Source of the DNA: Paraspadella gotoi
Lineage: Eukaryota > Chaetognatha
Assembly: GCA_051294375.1 (NCBI GenBank)
Contig: CM119265.1
Span: 28,426,260 to 28,490,259 of the forward strand
Length of the DNA: 64,000 nt
Direction of reading: 5' to 3'
The notes beneath the pieces were generated by a model that worked only from the letters and a program-made list of their open reading frames with translations, had not been told where the DNA came from and did not search any database. Below are positions 22,140-33,300 of this stretch, in pieces (positions within the stretch are counted from its first letter, which is position 1; each line of letters begins with the position of its first letter). A program made the translations under genes and the position numbers.

Positions 22140-23320
22140 ATTAAATTCCATTCATAATTGTTTTACTGTAATAAGGTCTGAAGAATTCGATGGTGATGAC
22201 CATTTTAATCGAGCCATGACCGGAGAAGCCGGTTCAGGCTCGATTTTGATTCGGGTCAGCTTCTTTGTGACGTCGTCGTCGTCGTCGTCACGCTTTTTTG
22301 TATAAAATCTACTACGCTTTTATAGTTTTGGCTGGACTTACCGTTTTTTTTTAAATAAAAATTATTATTAATTACGATGAAGTTTTATAAAAGTGTGTGA
22401 TCATAGTAAGTTAAAAATTTAGATATGGCTTCTCATCTTGAAAAAGCTCTGATATTTTTTATTACATTTGGATTTAAGTATTTTTTTGTCAGTAATATTT
22501 TATTTAGCCTCCGATTAGTAATTAATTCTTAATTTCAAATTTTGTCTCTCTAAATTTTCTTAGTCTCAAAGTTTAATATCCTGTAGATTCTCAGAGCTCG
22601 GCTCCTATTTTGTAAACATTTAGTGAAATAGATAAACAAAGGAAGAGAGACGGGAAGGAGGCAGAGAATTAAGTGCATTCCATTTTTCGGTTCCAAGGGA
22701 TTAAGTCGATTTATTAACATGGTTTAAAATTACAATTTACAACTTGGGCAATCTACAATTATTTCAGGTAACTTCAAATACTAACTAGACAGATTATGCA
22801 TAATCCAGCTCTCTATCCGTCATCTTTTGAGGGCCACAGACCACGTTACCAACATGGTGGCCAGCGTTGTTCGCTTAACGGACAGCCTCGAAGTTATCTG
22901 TGCGTACGGATATTTGATTTTGTCCGAGTTGATAAGGGGGTGATGTTGAATAATTTTTCTTTTCCCCGAGAGGTTATTAGACTGGTATGAAGGAGTTTTT
23001 CCTGATTATAAATATGGAATTGTTTTGTTTTTATTTCGATTTAGCCTCTCTGACGTTATGATGAATTATTTGGATCGAATTTTCGAGATTTTTGTATAAT
23101 TCTACGAAAACCAAAACATTAATTGGAGCCAAATACATAGATCACGAATGTTTTTTTTTGACAGTTGTTTTTCGGGTTTGAACGATTTCGGTTTTTCTCT
23201 CCACAATCGATTCGGATTACTTGCCATTAAGACGATTGCGAATTTTTCTTCGAAAAGTTGGATTATTGCGTTTTTGCGTGTGTCTCGATCTTGCAAATTT
23301 TAACGACGGAAAGAAGCGGA
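22140..23320. other. Intergenic DNA, no clear gene
   Basis: Includes a (GTC)n run at 22271-22289 and a moderately GC-rich bit at 22790-22960 with a short open frame. No model could be built. Confidence 0.45.
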
Positions 23321-24313
23321 ATGGATGACAACAAGTGGGTCGAGGAGATGGAGTCGATGGACGAACTGGTTGGGAACCTGTCCGTCGGGGACGATTCCTC
23401 TGCGTCAGATGATGAGAGCGCCTTGGGCGCTGTTGGGGGCGCCGGAAGATCAGGTGTTCCCGCGGATACTTTTCGGATGGAGATGATGAGATGGCTGGAG
23501 ATATGAAGTGGACGCTAACGGCTATGGTTTTGGTTGTCATGAATTCGAGAGAGAGAGAAATGCGAGGAATGTGGAGGTTTACCTCCTGGATAGAGAGATG
23601 TTGGCGGTGACGCCGCCCGGCACGATCGACGGGTTCGGAATGGACCTACTGGTTGAGGGGCCGGGAACCGCGCTGGGACACCCGCGGTTTATGCGTCTAT
23701 TTTCGGCGGGGGAAGATGCATGGGGGCGAAGATGCCGCTTAGATTTTATAAATGGACTGACACTCTCTCGATTTGTTCGAGAGTTTTGGGAGAGGAGCGA
23801 GTAGCAAGGCCTCCGAGTCCCGTTACGGACTCCGACTCGGAGAGAAGAAATGCCGCCTCTGGAAAAGGTGGGTAACGACCGATCGGAGCCGGTGGTGGAC
23901 CGGGATGTCGAAGTGGTGCCACTCCTTCAGAGAGTGTGGTATGACCTCGTGAGGAGAATTAATATTCTACCGGCGGTTCCGGCTCAAATGGCGATTGATG
24001 GCCGACTAATCAAAACACGTCGACCATGGTTTACTTAAAAGAATTCGAATAGCCGTTTATGCTGGAGGCGAGCTGCCAGGTTCTTGGAGATGAAAAGAAG
24101 TGGGGTCAAGACAGTGATTCCTTTTTTGAGGATAACTTGTACCCCGTGATGGAAATTCCGCCTATGCGTTCGCTCGTGGATTTCATGGATAGGCATCCTC
24201 GTAAGATTTTTCAAATTCAGACGCGCCCGTTTTTTTGTAGGAAAAACGAGGTTGTGCTAATTCGGCGACGAGGGATCCATGGCACTGGACGACAGCGCCA
24301 TAGATCGATATGA
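23321..24313 (+). pseudogene. Unrecognised ORF broken by frameshifts and stops
   Basis: Coding-like sequence in several frames: an acidic N-terminal part from MDDNKWVEEMESMDELVGNL (23321-23506), a longer middle part in another frame (to 23804) with NVEVYLLDREMLAV and DGFGMDLLVEGPGTALGHP, a piece at 23850-24038, and a piece at 24059-24313 back in the first frame. No intron signals explain the shifts. It resembles no family I know. Its place directly before the virus-like block suggests it may be a further ORF of that insertion, but codon use and product give no proof. Confidence 0.4.
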
Positions 24314-24493
24314 AGGAACGCATAGAAGCGCGGGTCGCCAGATGAGAAGGCAGGTACACCGACAGGACCCTCCGAGAGAAAAGGCCCGTCGTAGGCAACC
24401 GTTGAGATCACACAGGACGTGGTGAATCTTGAATTATTGCTTGAGGAGTGGGACGGTATGCTCCGCTCCAGATTTGCTGGGGACTTGATATCT

Positions 24494-24925
24494 TCCTACT
24501 ATTAGGGCCAGCAAACCACTGCTAACACTCAGCAAGATCCACAAGTCAGCCAAATTGTCAGAAGATCACAGACAATTAGCTCTGTCCAAGCAGCCATGCA
24601 GTCGACCCAATCTGCCCAAGCTGGATCACAGCATCCCTCACCCCCAAGTAATCAGCATCAACCACAACCACCCCCACAAAGCTCACAGCACCAGCAAAAT
24701 CCGTCCCAAACTGCTCAAAATGATCAAGCTCCAACTCCCCAACCACCACTTCCCTCTGTCAATACCTCACTTCCTGGTCCATCGGGTTTTCGCTAAGAGG
24801 TGAACAGGGTCCCGATGATCACCTCGGCCAAGTAAGGGACACCAACACCTCAGGAAAAGATGCCAGGACTGCAGAGATTTTCTTAACAGACGGATCTATG
24901 TTGATGTTTTAAACGAAAAAAAAAT
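24494..24925 (+). repeat. Partial duplication of the virus-like ORF1 3' end
   Basis: About 430 bp that repeat 26658-27090 with few differences, from TTCCTACTATTAG to TTGATGTTTTAAACGAAAA, covering the C-terminal part of ORF1, the gap after it and the first codons of ORF2. The two copies are direct and enclose the body of ORF1. In this copy the reading frame runs on to a stop at 24796, whereas the downstream copy differs by small deletions and ends earlier in another frame. Confidence 0.9.
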
Positions 24926-25207
24926 TCTTTAGAATATCTATATGCTTCTCTCTTAATGGCAGAACACCCCTCATGCTTAATGTTTCTTAATGTTTTTCAA
25001 ATCTGCCAACATCTTTAATTTAATACAAGTTTGAAAACAAAATTGTTGAATCTTAGAAATCAGCACGTGTTTAAGAAAACCCTTCCTACTGGCTTAATAA
25101 CCAGTGAGGAGAGGGACTTCCATCTCTTCTGTTCAATTTACAAACCCAAAACGCCCACCTCCATCGCCATCGATAATCCTATCACCAGTCACCTCATCTC
25201 AAGAAAA

Positions 25208-26890
25208 ATGTCTGTTTCAGCAGCTGGAGGACCTTCACCCTCACAGATCTTTTCTGCTAATCTATCCACAGAAGTAAAAACCAGTAATTTTACTTACAAT
25301 GGTAGGATCTTTGATGGTATTACAGTAAACTCCACTTCATCCATGTCTGGCCAAATGTTCTCAGACTTTCTAACCCTGTCCCAACGAGGCGACGTCGCTG
25401 TATCCCCAAATATCGCACACCTTCACCGATACGTTGAATTATGTAGGGAATGGTGCTTGCAGAGTGGTGCAAGAGCCATCGGTGGGAACTGTGTCCTCTA
25501 TACCAACAGGTTCCCCCAGACAGAGATAGCCCCCGCCGTGACAGTTGTACACCAAACTCAGGACATATTGAGAAGGCTTTTCCCTGGTGGAGGAAATGGG
25601 GGAGCAGGTGGGGGAGGATTCAACGTTCAAGGGCTGGCACAATACTATGCCTATATGGGCATCTCTGGAGTTGGTGGGGGAGTTGGCATGGTAATGAACG
25701 GAACATCTACCCAACAGCAGGATCCCATACCCATTAATTACAATAACGTCTTTTGGTGGGCCATTGTAGGAATGATCTTTCACGTCTCCCGCAACCAAAC
25801 CATGGAGCAACTATTGACCAGACTTCAAAGCTTTATTTTAAATTCGAACTCCAGGACAAGAACGTCTGCGACAGAGGCTGAGGTGAACTTCCTTAAGAAT
25901 GCTCTGTCTATCCACCAGTTTACCCAATGTGACTCTAGAAAATTCCCTGCATACACTCTCACAACAAAAAAATTGAGCATTGGAGTTAGACTGGGCTTTG
26001 CCCTCGTCTTTATGAATGTCACAGGGAAGCACTGCAGATGCAGTGAACCAGAGGAGCTTCCCTTTGCTTACGAACAAGCCCAGGCCCTTCATCTCTTAAC
26101 CAGGAGGTTCAATTCTGCAAGAGAAGATAACCAGAAGGTTAATCTAGGACATATTGTCCAGCATTGTTTGACAGATAGAACTTTCTTTACAAACTGCGTT
26201 AACACTGACCCCACATCTCTACAGTATACTGCAGGCTCATCAGTTCAAAATTCTTATGTTTATACCAGAGACATTCCTTCGATGCAAAATTCTGTTTCAT
26301 GGTTGCAATCAGGCATTGCCTGTATTCAGATGAGGAACTATAACTGGATTTCACAAATGCCACCAATTGTGGGCGGAGGAGGAGGTGGTGGTGGTGGAGG
26401 AGGCAGTGGTGGTGGCACCGGTGGAGGACGAGGAAGCGGCAGAGGCGGCAACTCAGGTGGGACACCCTCTGCAGGCTTCAGCAACCCTGGGCCAGCAGGC
26501 TCTTTGTTTGGAACAACAATCACTCAGGGTGGCAACAGAGGTGGAGGACAAGGTGATCCACCATCCAACCAAACGGCTGAGCTCATGAGCTTACTTAAGT
26601 CACTTATCCCCGACCCATCGCAACAGGGATCACAACAGCCACCTACAAATTCAAGCTGGTTTCCTACTATTAGCGGCCAGCAACCCACTGCTAACACTCA
26701 GCAAGATCCACAAGTCAGCCAAATTGTCAGAAGATCACAGACAATTAGCTCTGTCCAAGCAGCCATGCAGTCGACCCAATCTGCCCAAGCTGGATCACAG
26801 CATCCCTCACCCCAAGTAATCAGCATCAACCACAACCACCCCCACAAGCTCACAACACCAGCAAAATCCGTCCCAAACTGCTCAAAATGA
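25208..26890 (+). CDS. Virus-like ORF1 (possible nucleoprotein-type protein), frameshifted near its end
   Basis: An intron-less ORF of about 560 codons; the frame is open from 25031, and the ATG at 25208 is taken as the start. The body is a mixed globular protein, followed by a Gly run (IVGGGGGGGGGGGG) and a Gly/Gln/Pro/Ser-rich tail. It is one of three consecutive same-strand ORFs with short gaps and base composition unlike the GC-rich exons to its right. This layout, a large first protein with a disordered tail followed by two smaller ORFs of which the last is very acidic, recalls the first genes of negative-strand RNA viruses, but I recognise no diagnostic motif. Comparison with 24494-24925 shows small deletions near 26810 and 26850 that change the C-terminal frame, so it is probably an old, decaying insertion. 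Confidence 0.5.
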   Translation: MSVSAAGGPSPSQIFSANLSTEVKTSNFTYNGRIFDGITVNSTSSMSGQMFSDFLTLSQRGDVAVSPNIAHLHRYVELCREWCLQSGARAIGGNCVLYTNRFPQTEIAPAVTVVHQTQDILRRLFPGGGNGGAGGGGFNVQGLAQYYAYMGISGVGGGVGMVMNGTSTQQQDPIPINYNNVFWWAIVGMIFHVSRNQTMEQLLTRLQSFILNSNSRTRTSATEAEVNFLKNALSIHQFTQCDSRKFPAYTLTTKKLSIGVRLGFALVFMNVTGKHCRCSEPEELPFAYEQAQALHLLTRRFNSAREDNQKVNLGHIVQHCLTDRTFFTNCVNTDPTSLQYTAGSSVQNSYVYTRDIPSMQNSVSWLQSGIACIQMRNYNWISQMPPIVGGGGGGGGGGGSGGGTGGGRGSGRGGNSGGTPSAGFSNPGPAGSLFGTTITQGGNRGGGQGDPPSNQTAELMSLLKSLIPDPSQQGSQQPPTNSSWFPTISGQQPTANTQQDPQVSQIVRRSQTISSVQAAMQSTQSAQAGSQHPSPQVISINHNHPHKLTTPAKSVPNCSK

Positions 26891-27063
26891 TCAAGCTCCA
26901 ACTCCCCAACCACCACTTCCCTCTGTCAATACCTCACTTCCTGGTCCATCGGGTTTTCGCTAAGAGGTGAACAGGGTCCCGATGATCACCTCGCCAAGTA
27001 AGGGACACCAACACCTCAGGAAAAGATGCCAGGACTGCAGAGATTTTCTTAACAGACGGATCT

Positions 27064-27954
27064 ATGATTGATGTTTTAAACGAAAATCCGATACTAAACC
27101 AACTAGAGGAGGCAATTAACTTAGCTAAGCCAGAAGAAAAAATTAGGTTTCATAAAGAAAGTTCCGATGTAGTGTCCGTGTATTTATCATTGTTGACATT
27201 GCCAGAGATAAGACAGAGCAGAATTCAATGGTTGACGGAGTGGGTGGAAGGAAAGGGCACAGACAATACCGAAAAAGAACTATTGAGAACACTCAAAGAA
27301 CTCAAAAAGTATTATACAACAAGAGCTTATAAGTGGAAATCCAATGGTGAAGAAGAAGCTATTGTTAACTCTGCTGTCAAAGTAACATCTCAAAGGCTCA
27401 GGGCTAGGAAACTGAAGATCTGTGTTCCATACTATGAATATTCACCAACAAAACACTTTGAATTAGAAAAAGTCATATTCCTAAGTGCTAAAGTGAGATT
27501 AATGACAATGATATATGCTGATGAGAAGAATTATTCTGCTGCCATCAATGTAGTAGACGATGTCCTCAGGGATAGTAAGCAAGCTTTGTTGAATATACAT
27601 AAGGAGCAGGGGGCCAACATTAACTTTGATGTGCCGTTGACATTTCACAAAAGCCCTTCTAGGTATATGTTGAGGGATGAGATGTACACAAATGTTAAAT
27701 CACTATATGAACTAGACACCATAAAAGACTACTACGATGATAAGTTCCCTTCAAAATGGCTAACAGACTATGGTGTTCCCCCTCAATTTTGGTATTGGCA
27801 GAGCCTCAGAGGCAGAATTGAACCCCCAATCCCCGACACTCAATCAAGTGTGACTTCTTCTAATACTGTTGTTAACCAGGAGTTTTGTGCCAACAATACC
27901 CATTCTTCTGCTGATCCAATTCTCCCTGAACCTTCACCACCCCTAGTTACCTGA
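27064..27954 (+). CDS. Virus-like ORF2, intact, unknown function
   Basis: 296 codons without introns, starting 174 nt after ORF1's stop and ending 6 nt before ORF3. Mostly helical and charged in the first 130 residues (EEKIRFHKE, LRTLKELKKYYTTRAYKWK), then a mixed part with VRLMTMIYADEKNYSA, YYDDKFPSKWLTDYGVPPQF and a disordered Ser/Thr/Pro tail. No signal peptide or membrane segment. I do not recognise the family. The start is fixed by the duplication, which includes the same ATG context with one base missing. Being fully open for 890 nt in AT-rich DNA argues for recent insertion or retained function. Confidence 0.55.
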   Translation: MIDVLNENPILNQLEEAINLAKPEEKIRFHKESSDVVSVYLSLLTLPEIRQSRIQWLTEWVEGKGTDNTEKELLRTLKELKKYYTTRAYKWKSNGEEEAIVNSAVKVTSQRLRARKLKICVPYYEYSPTKHFELEKVIFLSAKVRLMTMIYADEKNYSAAINVVDDVLRDSKQALLNIHKEQGANINFDVPLTFHKSPSRYMLRDEMYTNVKSLYELDTIKDYYDDKFPSKWLTDYGVPPQFWYWQSLRGRIEPPIPDTQSSVTSSNTVVNQEFCANNTHSSADPILPEPSPPLVT

Positions 27955-27960
27955 ATAACA

Positions 27961-28483
27961 ATGCCAAACTTGCCTACTGCAGAAGAAACTGGAATAAAAA
28001 CAACAGAAATTGTATATCCATCAGCAGACACCTCAGGCGGTCAAATTATTGCAGAAGTTTTGTTTCCTGATAGTGTACATGCAAATGAACCTGTTGAATC
28101 TAACACTCCAGCTGAAAACTCAAGTGAAACTCAGAAAGAGACCGAAACAACATCAGAAGAAGCAGAGACCCAAGAAGATGCTTCTGAGGATGAAATAGAA
28201 GAGACAACAACATCAAGTCAAGCCTCAAGGGGATGTAACGGACTCTGACGAAGACAGCTTATTCAACTTGTTGCTTGACGATACATCAGAGAGAAGGCAC
28301 CCCTTGGAGTTACCTGTAATAGCCAGTTATAAGAACGGGAATTTGAAAGATATGGATGAACTCATCATGTACATTGCATCTAGTACAGCAACGGACGACT
28401 TGATACAGTATTTTTCTGTTAATGATATAATCAGGACTGCTTATGGCATGTCCTCAGACTCCGCCAATGTTTCCATATATTAA
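27961..28483 (+). pseudogene. Virus-like ORF3, acidic protein split by one frameshift
   Basis: The first frame (27961-28248) encodes a Glu/Ser/Thr-rich acidic segment (SETQKETETTSEEAETQED). Near 28215 the coding look moves to another frame, which continues acidic (DSDEDSLFNLLLDD) and ends with a short helical part and a stop at 28481-28483. A single lost or gained base explains this. A small acidic protein with a C-terminal helical part is reminiscent of a viral phosphoprotein cofactor; this is analogy only. Confidence 0.5.
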
Positions 28484-29098
28484 GTTGAATTTGACTCTAA
28501 GGTGGACTTTGTTATATTATTTTATCATTTGTTCTAAAAACATTTAACTGATAACGTTTTTTGCTCATGTTTTACAGGTTTATTCGACTCGTGGGGGGTG
28601 GCGGCGGGCGTCTTATCCGCTTCCCGCCAAAATTTAACAAGTTTATCCGCCTCTTAGCAACGACGACGGGCTCGCACTCTGTTTCTCGCTCGATTTAACG
28701 AGTTTATTTCTCGTTTAGCAACGACGCTGACCGTTTGGACATTCCTCGCTTCGATCAGATTTATAGTATATGTATTGTATCCTCGACTTTCACTCTTCCA
28801 TTCAGTAGAGTTACTCTAGGCTTAGGTTGGTGATGCGTTGCGCCTCCTCTTCATCCAGCGGTATATTTCATCCTCTCCCAGCGGTAAATATTTCTCACTC
28901 GGAGGTACTTTTGTTTCCTCTTCTCTCCGGGCGCGGCTCCTCGGGTCCTCGCCGATCGATTCTCCTCTTCCTCTTCTCCCTCTGCGTTGATTCTCAGAAA
29001 AGTTTCGAAGTCTTTGGGGAGGGCTTTCATAACTACGCTCTCCGGACCTTCCGTACAGACCTCTCCTCTAAAAAAAGATACCTTGTTTCAAAAAAAAA

Positions 29099-31143
29099 AT
29101 GGCGCAACGGTCTTTGACTTCTTCTTTTGTCTCTATCCCCGGTGTTCTGCGATATTTGGATGAAATCTTTCCCGTGCGCGCCGACGGCGTCCAGTTTCGT
29201 CCAGATGCCTCCACCCTTCAGCTGCATCTGCTGATGGGGGAGTTGCTCGGGCAGTTCCCAGACGACGGCGAGCCGCGTTTCTCTCAAGCGCGGTGGGGCG
29301 CCGTTCGGGCCGCCCTCCTCGCCTCCTCTTCAGAGTTTGGCATTACATATCCATTGTTTCGATCGTTTCTCTCGCGGCTCTCGGCTTGGTGAGTACTTTT
29401 TCTAGTTTTGCTTGTTGAGGGAAAAGAAAAGGTTTTCATATTGAAAATCAATCTCTCTCGTTTTCCGTTCAGTTCCAATGATCGGGCGGGCGCCTTCTAC
29501 TCCGGGCCGGCCTCTGCGCTGGTCGACCGCGCCGCCTTCGGTGGGCGTGCCGAGTACTTCACGGTCCGGCCCGTTTGGTTTGCCTGGAGGGTGGCGATAT
29601 GCCCGTCAAGGCCGTCGGCGGTGCCCGCGTCGCCGGGCGGGTCTACTACGGCCAGATCCGTCTCCCCGTGTCGGACGCCGCCAACCATCTCCCGCTGTGA
29701 GTGTATTTTTATGCGATTTTACGCCATGTTAATTCTCCTGCTTGATTTGTTTCTCTCTATAATCCTGTTTTCCTCGTTGTTTTATTTACTACAACTCTTC
29801 CATTTTATTTTCAGTGTTCAAGTCTGGCCGCACGACCAGCGCCGCTCGGAAGTTGTCGACGCATCCGCCGGGCATCTTGGGCGCTACCAGCTGCCACGTA
29901 ACCGTCCCGTGACGCCGCCGGTGAGAACCACGTAGTTCCTGCTTTTATTCTGCTTTATTTTCTGTCGTTCACCTACGTTTATTTATTTATTCATTTATTT
30001 ATTTCATATACTTTATCGTTTGTTTATTTTTGACCAATTCCTTTCTTTTTTTTCTCTGACGCCGACCATGTCGTCGTCGGTCAGAGCGGGCATGGCGTCA
30101 ACGCCTCTCGTAAGTACTCGTTGTTCTTAGCTCTTTTCGTTTGTTTTTGTTTCCGTTTGTCTGTTTTCTCAGTAATGATGGAAGCGAGATTATTCTCATA
30201 GTGTGCCTCATTGTTTTCTCAGATTCAGGCCGCGCCCGACACGACGGCGTTGACTGTCCTGGTGGGCTCCTCCCGTACTTCCGCCAGGGCGCCCCCCGTC
30301 TCCGTGGCGCCTAGGGCGTCGTCCAAGGCCGCTTCGATCTCGGCGCCGGCGCCGGCTCCAGCCCCCAGCGATCTGACGACAAGTCGTGGCGTCGTTCGTC
30401 CTTCCTCGCCCGGCGGGGAGTCGTCCGGGGACTCATCGTCCTCGTCTCCGGTGACCTCCGCCTCGTCATCATCCGAGGCCGTTTCCCTCCGCAAGTGTCC
30501 CTGGCGGCCCGCTTCCCCCTCGTCAGTCGAGGAGCTCGTCGCATCCAAATCGAAGCGGGTTCGCGGCGGGAAAAAGGCGGGGAAGGCTCGGCGGTTGAAA
30601 GGGCGGTCTTCCAAGGTGAAGGCTGCCTCCCACAAGTCATCGAAGGGGTCTCGGCGCTCACCTGTGGCGGCGCCCGAGACGGCGTCATCTGCACGGCCGG
30701 GTCCGGCGTCCTCAAAGGACCGGACCCCTAAGAAAATGTCTAAAGTTGGCGCCGCCAAGGTGACGTCGCCGGCGGCAAAGTCGTCGGGAGGCGGGGCCAC
30801 TGGGACCGGGCCCAAGGCGGCGTCTGGCTCGCCGAGGGAGAAGGGCATTCGGGGTGGGAAGGCCCGGCGCCGTTCCCGGTCTCCTGCCGCCAGCGCCAAC
30901 GCCCGCACCAACGCCACCAACAGCTACACTGCGGCTGAGGGCGCCTCGAGCGCTGCCCGGGCGCTCGCGAATTGGCGCCCGTGTTCCAATCCGGGGCAGT
31001 ACGCGACCCCATGCCGCGTTGTCGGCTCTATAACAAACCCCCGGTGCCATCATCAGCGCCTACCCGCGGCGGTCATCATGGCCGGAAGTTCTATCCCCGG
31101 CATTAGCCTTTGTGTTATTTATTCATTTTTAAATTTGTTTTAA
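29099..31143 (+). pseudogene. GC-rich multi-exon gene with C-x9-C-x10-C-H-H ending (possibly broken)
   Basis: Probable exons: 29099-29388, 29473-29696, 29815-29920, 30085-30109 and 30223-31143, each with good GT-AG signals. Start MAQRSLTSSF follows an A-rich leader. Exon 1 is leucine-rich and helical. In exon 2 the codon-bias frame changes near 29580, and the junctions of exons 3-5 also disagree in phase, so either one or two bases are wrong or the gene is dead. The last exon is a Ser/Pro/Ala/Lys-rich disordered region with basic clusters (KSKRVRGGKKAGKARR), then AAEGASSAARALANWRPC and a C-x9-C-x10-C-H-H cluster. The same ending occurs at 42754-42924. Nuclear or nucleic-acid-binding use is a guess from the basic clusters and the Cys/His spacing. 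Confidence 0.5.
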
Positions 31144-31144
31144 A

Positions 31145-31886
31145 TTTGTAATGTTTTTATTTTTTTCTTTAAATTTGTTTCACTTTTTCCATGCCTGTAG
31201 ATATTCGTTCCTTGTTTTTTTTTGTTTTCTCTGCTTTGCATGTCCTTTATGATAACGTGTTTCGTAGCTATATATATCAATGCCTATATTAATATATTTT
31301 CATATCTCGTAAAGGAAAGCTTATGTACTTGTTTTGATTCGATGAGAGAGAGAGCTCGGTTTAGTAAATTGAAGAGTTTGTGTAGATAGTTGCCCATGGC
31401 AACGGCAGGTAGTTTTGATGGTTTTAGCATCAAGTGGTTCAATCGAAAGAAGTAGAAAGGTCCTGCATCACGGGACGAAATAGAACCCATTTTCGGGTAT
31501 TGTAATAATTTTTCGCAATTTTCTGCGTATAATAGTTGATGCTGATTAGATTTTTTTCTCGCTAGCCGGCTAATGCAGGAGTCTTCACGTGCAACAAGTG
31601 GCCATCTCGTCGGCCGTGAACTGGAAAGGACGTCCCGCTGAGCGAAGTAACGGGGGCGTGGTGAAAGCGCGCGGGCGATCCTCGTTGTTGCAGCGCGTTT
31701 CCAGGTGGCGCTGTATCATCTTAGATTGCCGGTAGCGGAAGCTCGCGTCGCTCTCCACTTACACCTTGAGGCGTGGTTCACGCGTGCAAATGCACGCGCT
31801 GCCACTAAGTAATGAACGGGGGCGTGAGGAGCGCGCGCAAAGGCCACGCGCTCGACACTTACACTTGAAAAAAAAAGATCAGTTTT
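31145..31886. other. Spacer, no gene seen
   Basis: AT-rich to 31550, then GC-rich non-coding sequence with CACGCG steps (31560-31870). The latter may belong to the retroelement relic that follows. Confidence 0.45.
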
Positions 31887-32190
31887 CCTCCGGGGTCGTG
31901 GGTTCGAGCCCCACATTGGGCGCCGCCCTGAAATAAGTCACTGGCTAAAGAAATACTCGAGGAATAGTGGTGAAGCGTATATTGAAAAAAGACGATCACA
32001 AAAATAAAAATATTACAGAGAGGCGGAGAACAGGTCTTAACACAAGAGAAGGAAAGTGGGAAGTGAAACTCGAATGGAAAAATCTCGTGGCTGCGCGAAA
32101 CCCCCGATCGAAAAGGAGGAGGAAGCGAAATGGGAGGGGGAAGAAGATCTGCGCGTCGCCTCCTCCTCACGCTTATTTATAGCATGATTA
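31887..32190 (-). mobile_element. LTR-like unit E1 with partial antisense tRNA-Lys
   Basis: On the minus strand an LTR-like stretch (GTGAGGAGGAGGCGACGCGC ... TTATTTCAGGG) runs into CGGCGCCCAATGTGGGGCTC and the rest of a tRNA-Lys complement, which breaks off in the anticodon arm. Its reverse complement matches 33035-33300, so the two units are inverted relative to each other about 850 bp apart. Confidence 0.65.
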
Positions 32191-33034
32191 CAAATAAATA
32201 GTCGGTACAAAAACCCTTAGCAATGAGGCGACTTAAACCCGTCAATGTCAAACAAAAGTCAAATTTTATAACAAAAGATTTACATAATCAAATAATGACA
32301 AAAAAACAAAGAAACGAGAGAGCAATCGGTTGACGAATCTAGAATGTTGGTCTTATGCAAAATTCAAAATTTGTATTGAGGCGCGGATCAAAAATGACTT
32401 GTGTGAGATTCGAATTTCAGCGCTGACGTCATGGTCTTTTGTATGGGATTATTCAATTATCTGTTGTTTTAAAGCATACGGCTTACAATCTGCATCTACT
32501 ATTAATAGAAATAAAAACTATTTATCATTGCTGCAATAACTACATTTCATATTAAAATTTTCACATTTATAAGAATAAATTCCAAGTATGTCGTCACTTT
32601 TAAACCATAGAAATTCAATTACATCCTCAACATTAGTTTGTCTTTAATCTTTAAGCATAAATTCCAAGTATGTCGTCACTTTTAAACCATAGAAATTCAA
32701 TTACATCCTCAACATTAGTTTGTCTTTAATCTTTAAGCATCTGAATTCGATGCTTTTCACGAAGTAATCCTCTTTGACATCAATTTTCATCGAATATGGG
32801 TAGAACCTTAGTTCCATCTCTTTTTCATCATAGTCCAACGCAATTAAATTAATATAAAACCTCTAAGGTCGGGTAGAGCTGACTGAGCCTAGGTAAGTAA
32901 GGACGAGGAAAATGGTAGAAAAAAAAATCTTAAAAGAATAGTCGCATGAGCAAAGGTGATAATTTAATTAGTTAATAATATTTTAATACAATATTACGCT
33001 TTAAAAGAAAGGATTAAAATAGTTTTTCTTTTAT
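32191..33034. other. Spacer between the inverted LTR-like units
   Basis: AT-rich DNA with an 82-bp perfect tandem duplication at 32575-32739 (see that entry). No gene seen. Confidence 0.5.
32575..32739 (+). repeat. 82-bp tandem duplication
   Basis: ATAAATTCCAAGTATGTCGT and the following sequence occur twice in direct tandem (32575 and 32657) without visible differences, so the duplication is recent or an assembly artefact. Confidence 0.9.
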
Positions 33035-33300
33035 ATTGCGTGAGGAGGAGGAGATCTTCTTCTCCCTCCCATTTCGCTTCCTCTTCCTTTTCGATCGGGG
33101 TTTTCGCGCAGACACGAGATTTTTCCATTCCAGATTCACTCCCTACTTTCCCTCTCTCTCGTTAAGACCTATTCTACGCCTCTCTGTATTTTTTATTATT
33201 TTATGATCGCTTTTTTTCTCAATATACGCTTTACCACTACTTCTCGAGTTTTCCTTTTAGCCAGAGTCTTATTTCAGGGTAGCGCCCAATGTGGAGTCTT
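33035..33300 (+). mobile_element. LTR-like unit E2 with degraded tRNA-Lys primer site
   Basis: Matches E1 (inverted) over about 260 bp: CTTCTCCCTCCCATTTCGCT, TTTCGATCGGGGTTTTCGCG, AATATACGCTTTACCACTAC, then TTATTTCAGGGTAGCGCCCA and ATGTGG. After about 16 bases the tRNA match is lost. No internal genes. Confidence 0.65.

Noticed and set aside
30225-30920. 231-codon minus-strand frame
   Set aside because: Antisense shadow in GC-rich sequence; the plus strand has splice-compatible exons and the shared C-terminal motif.
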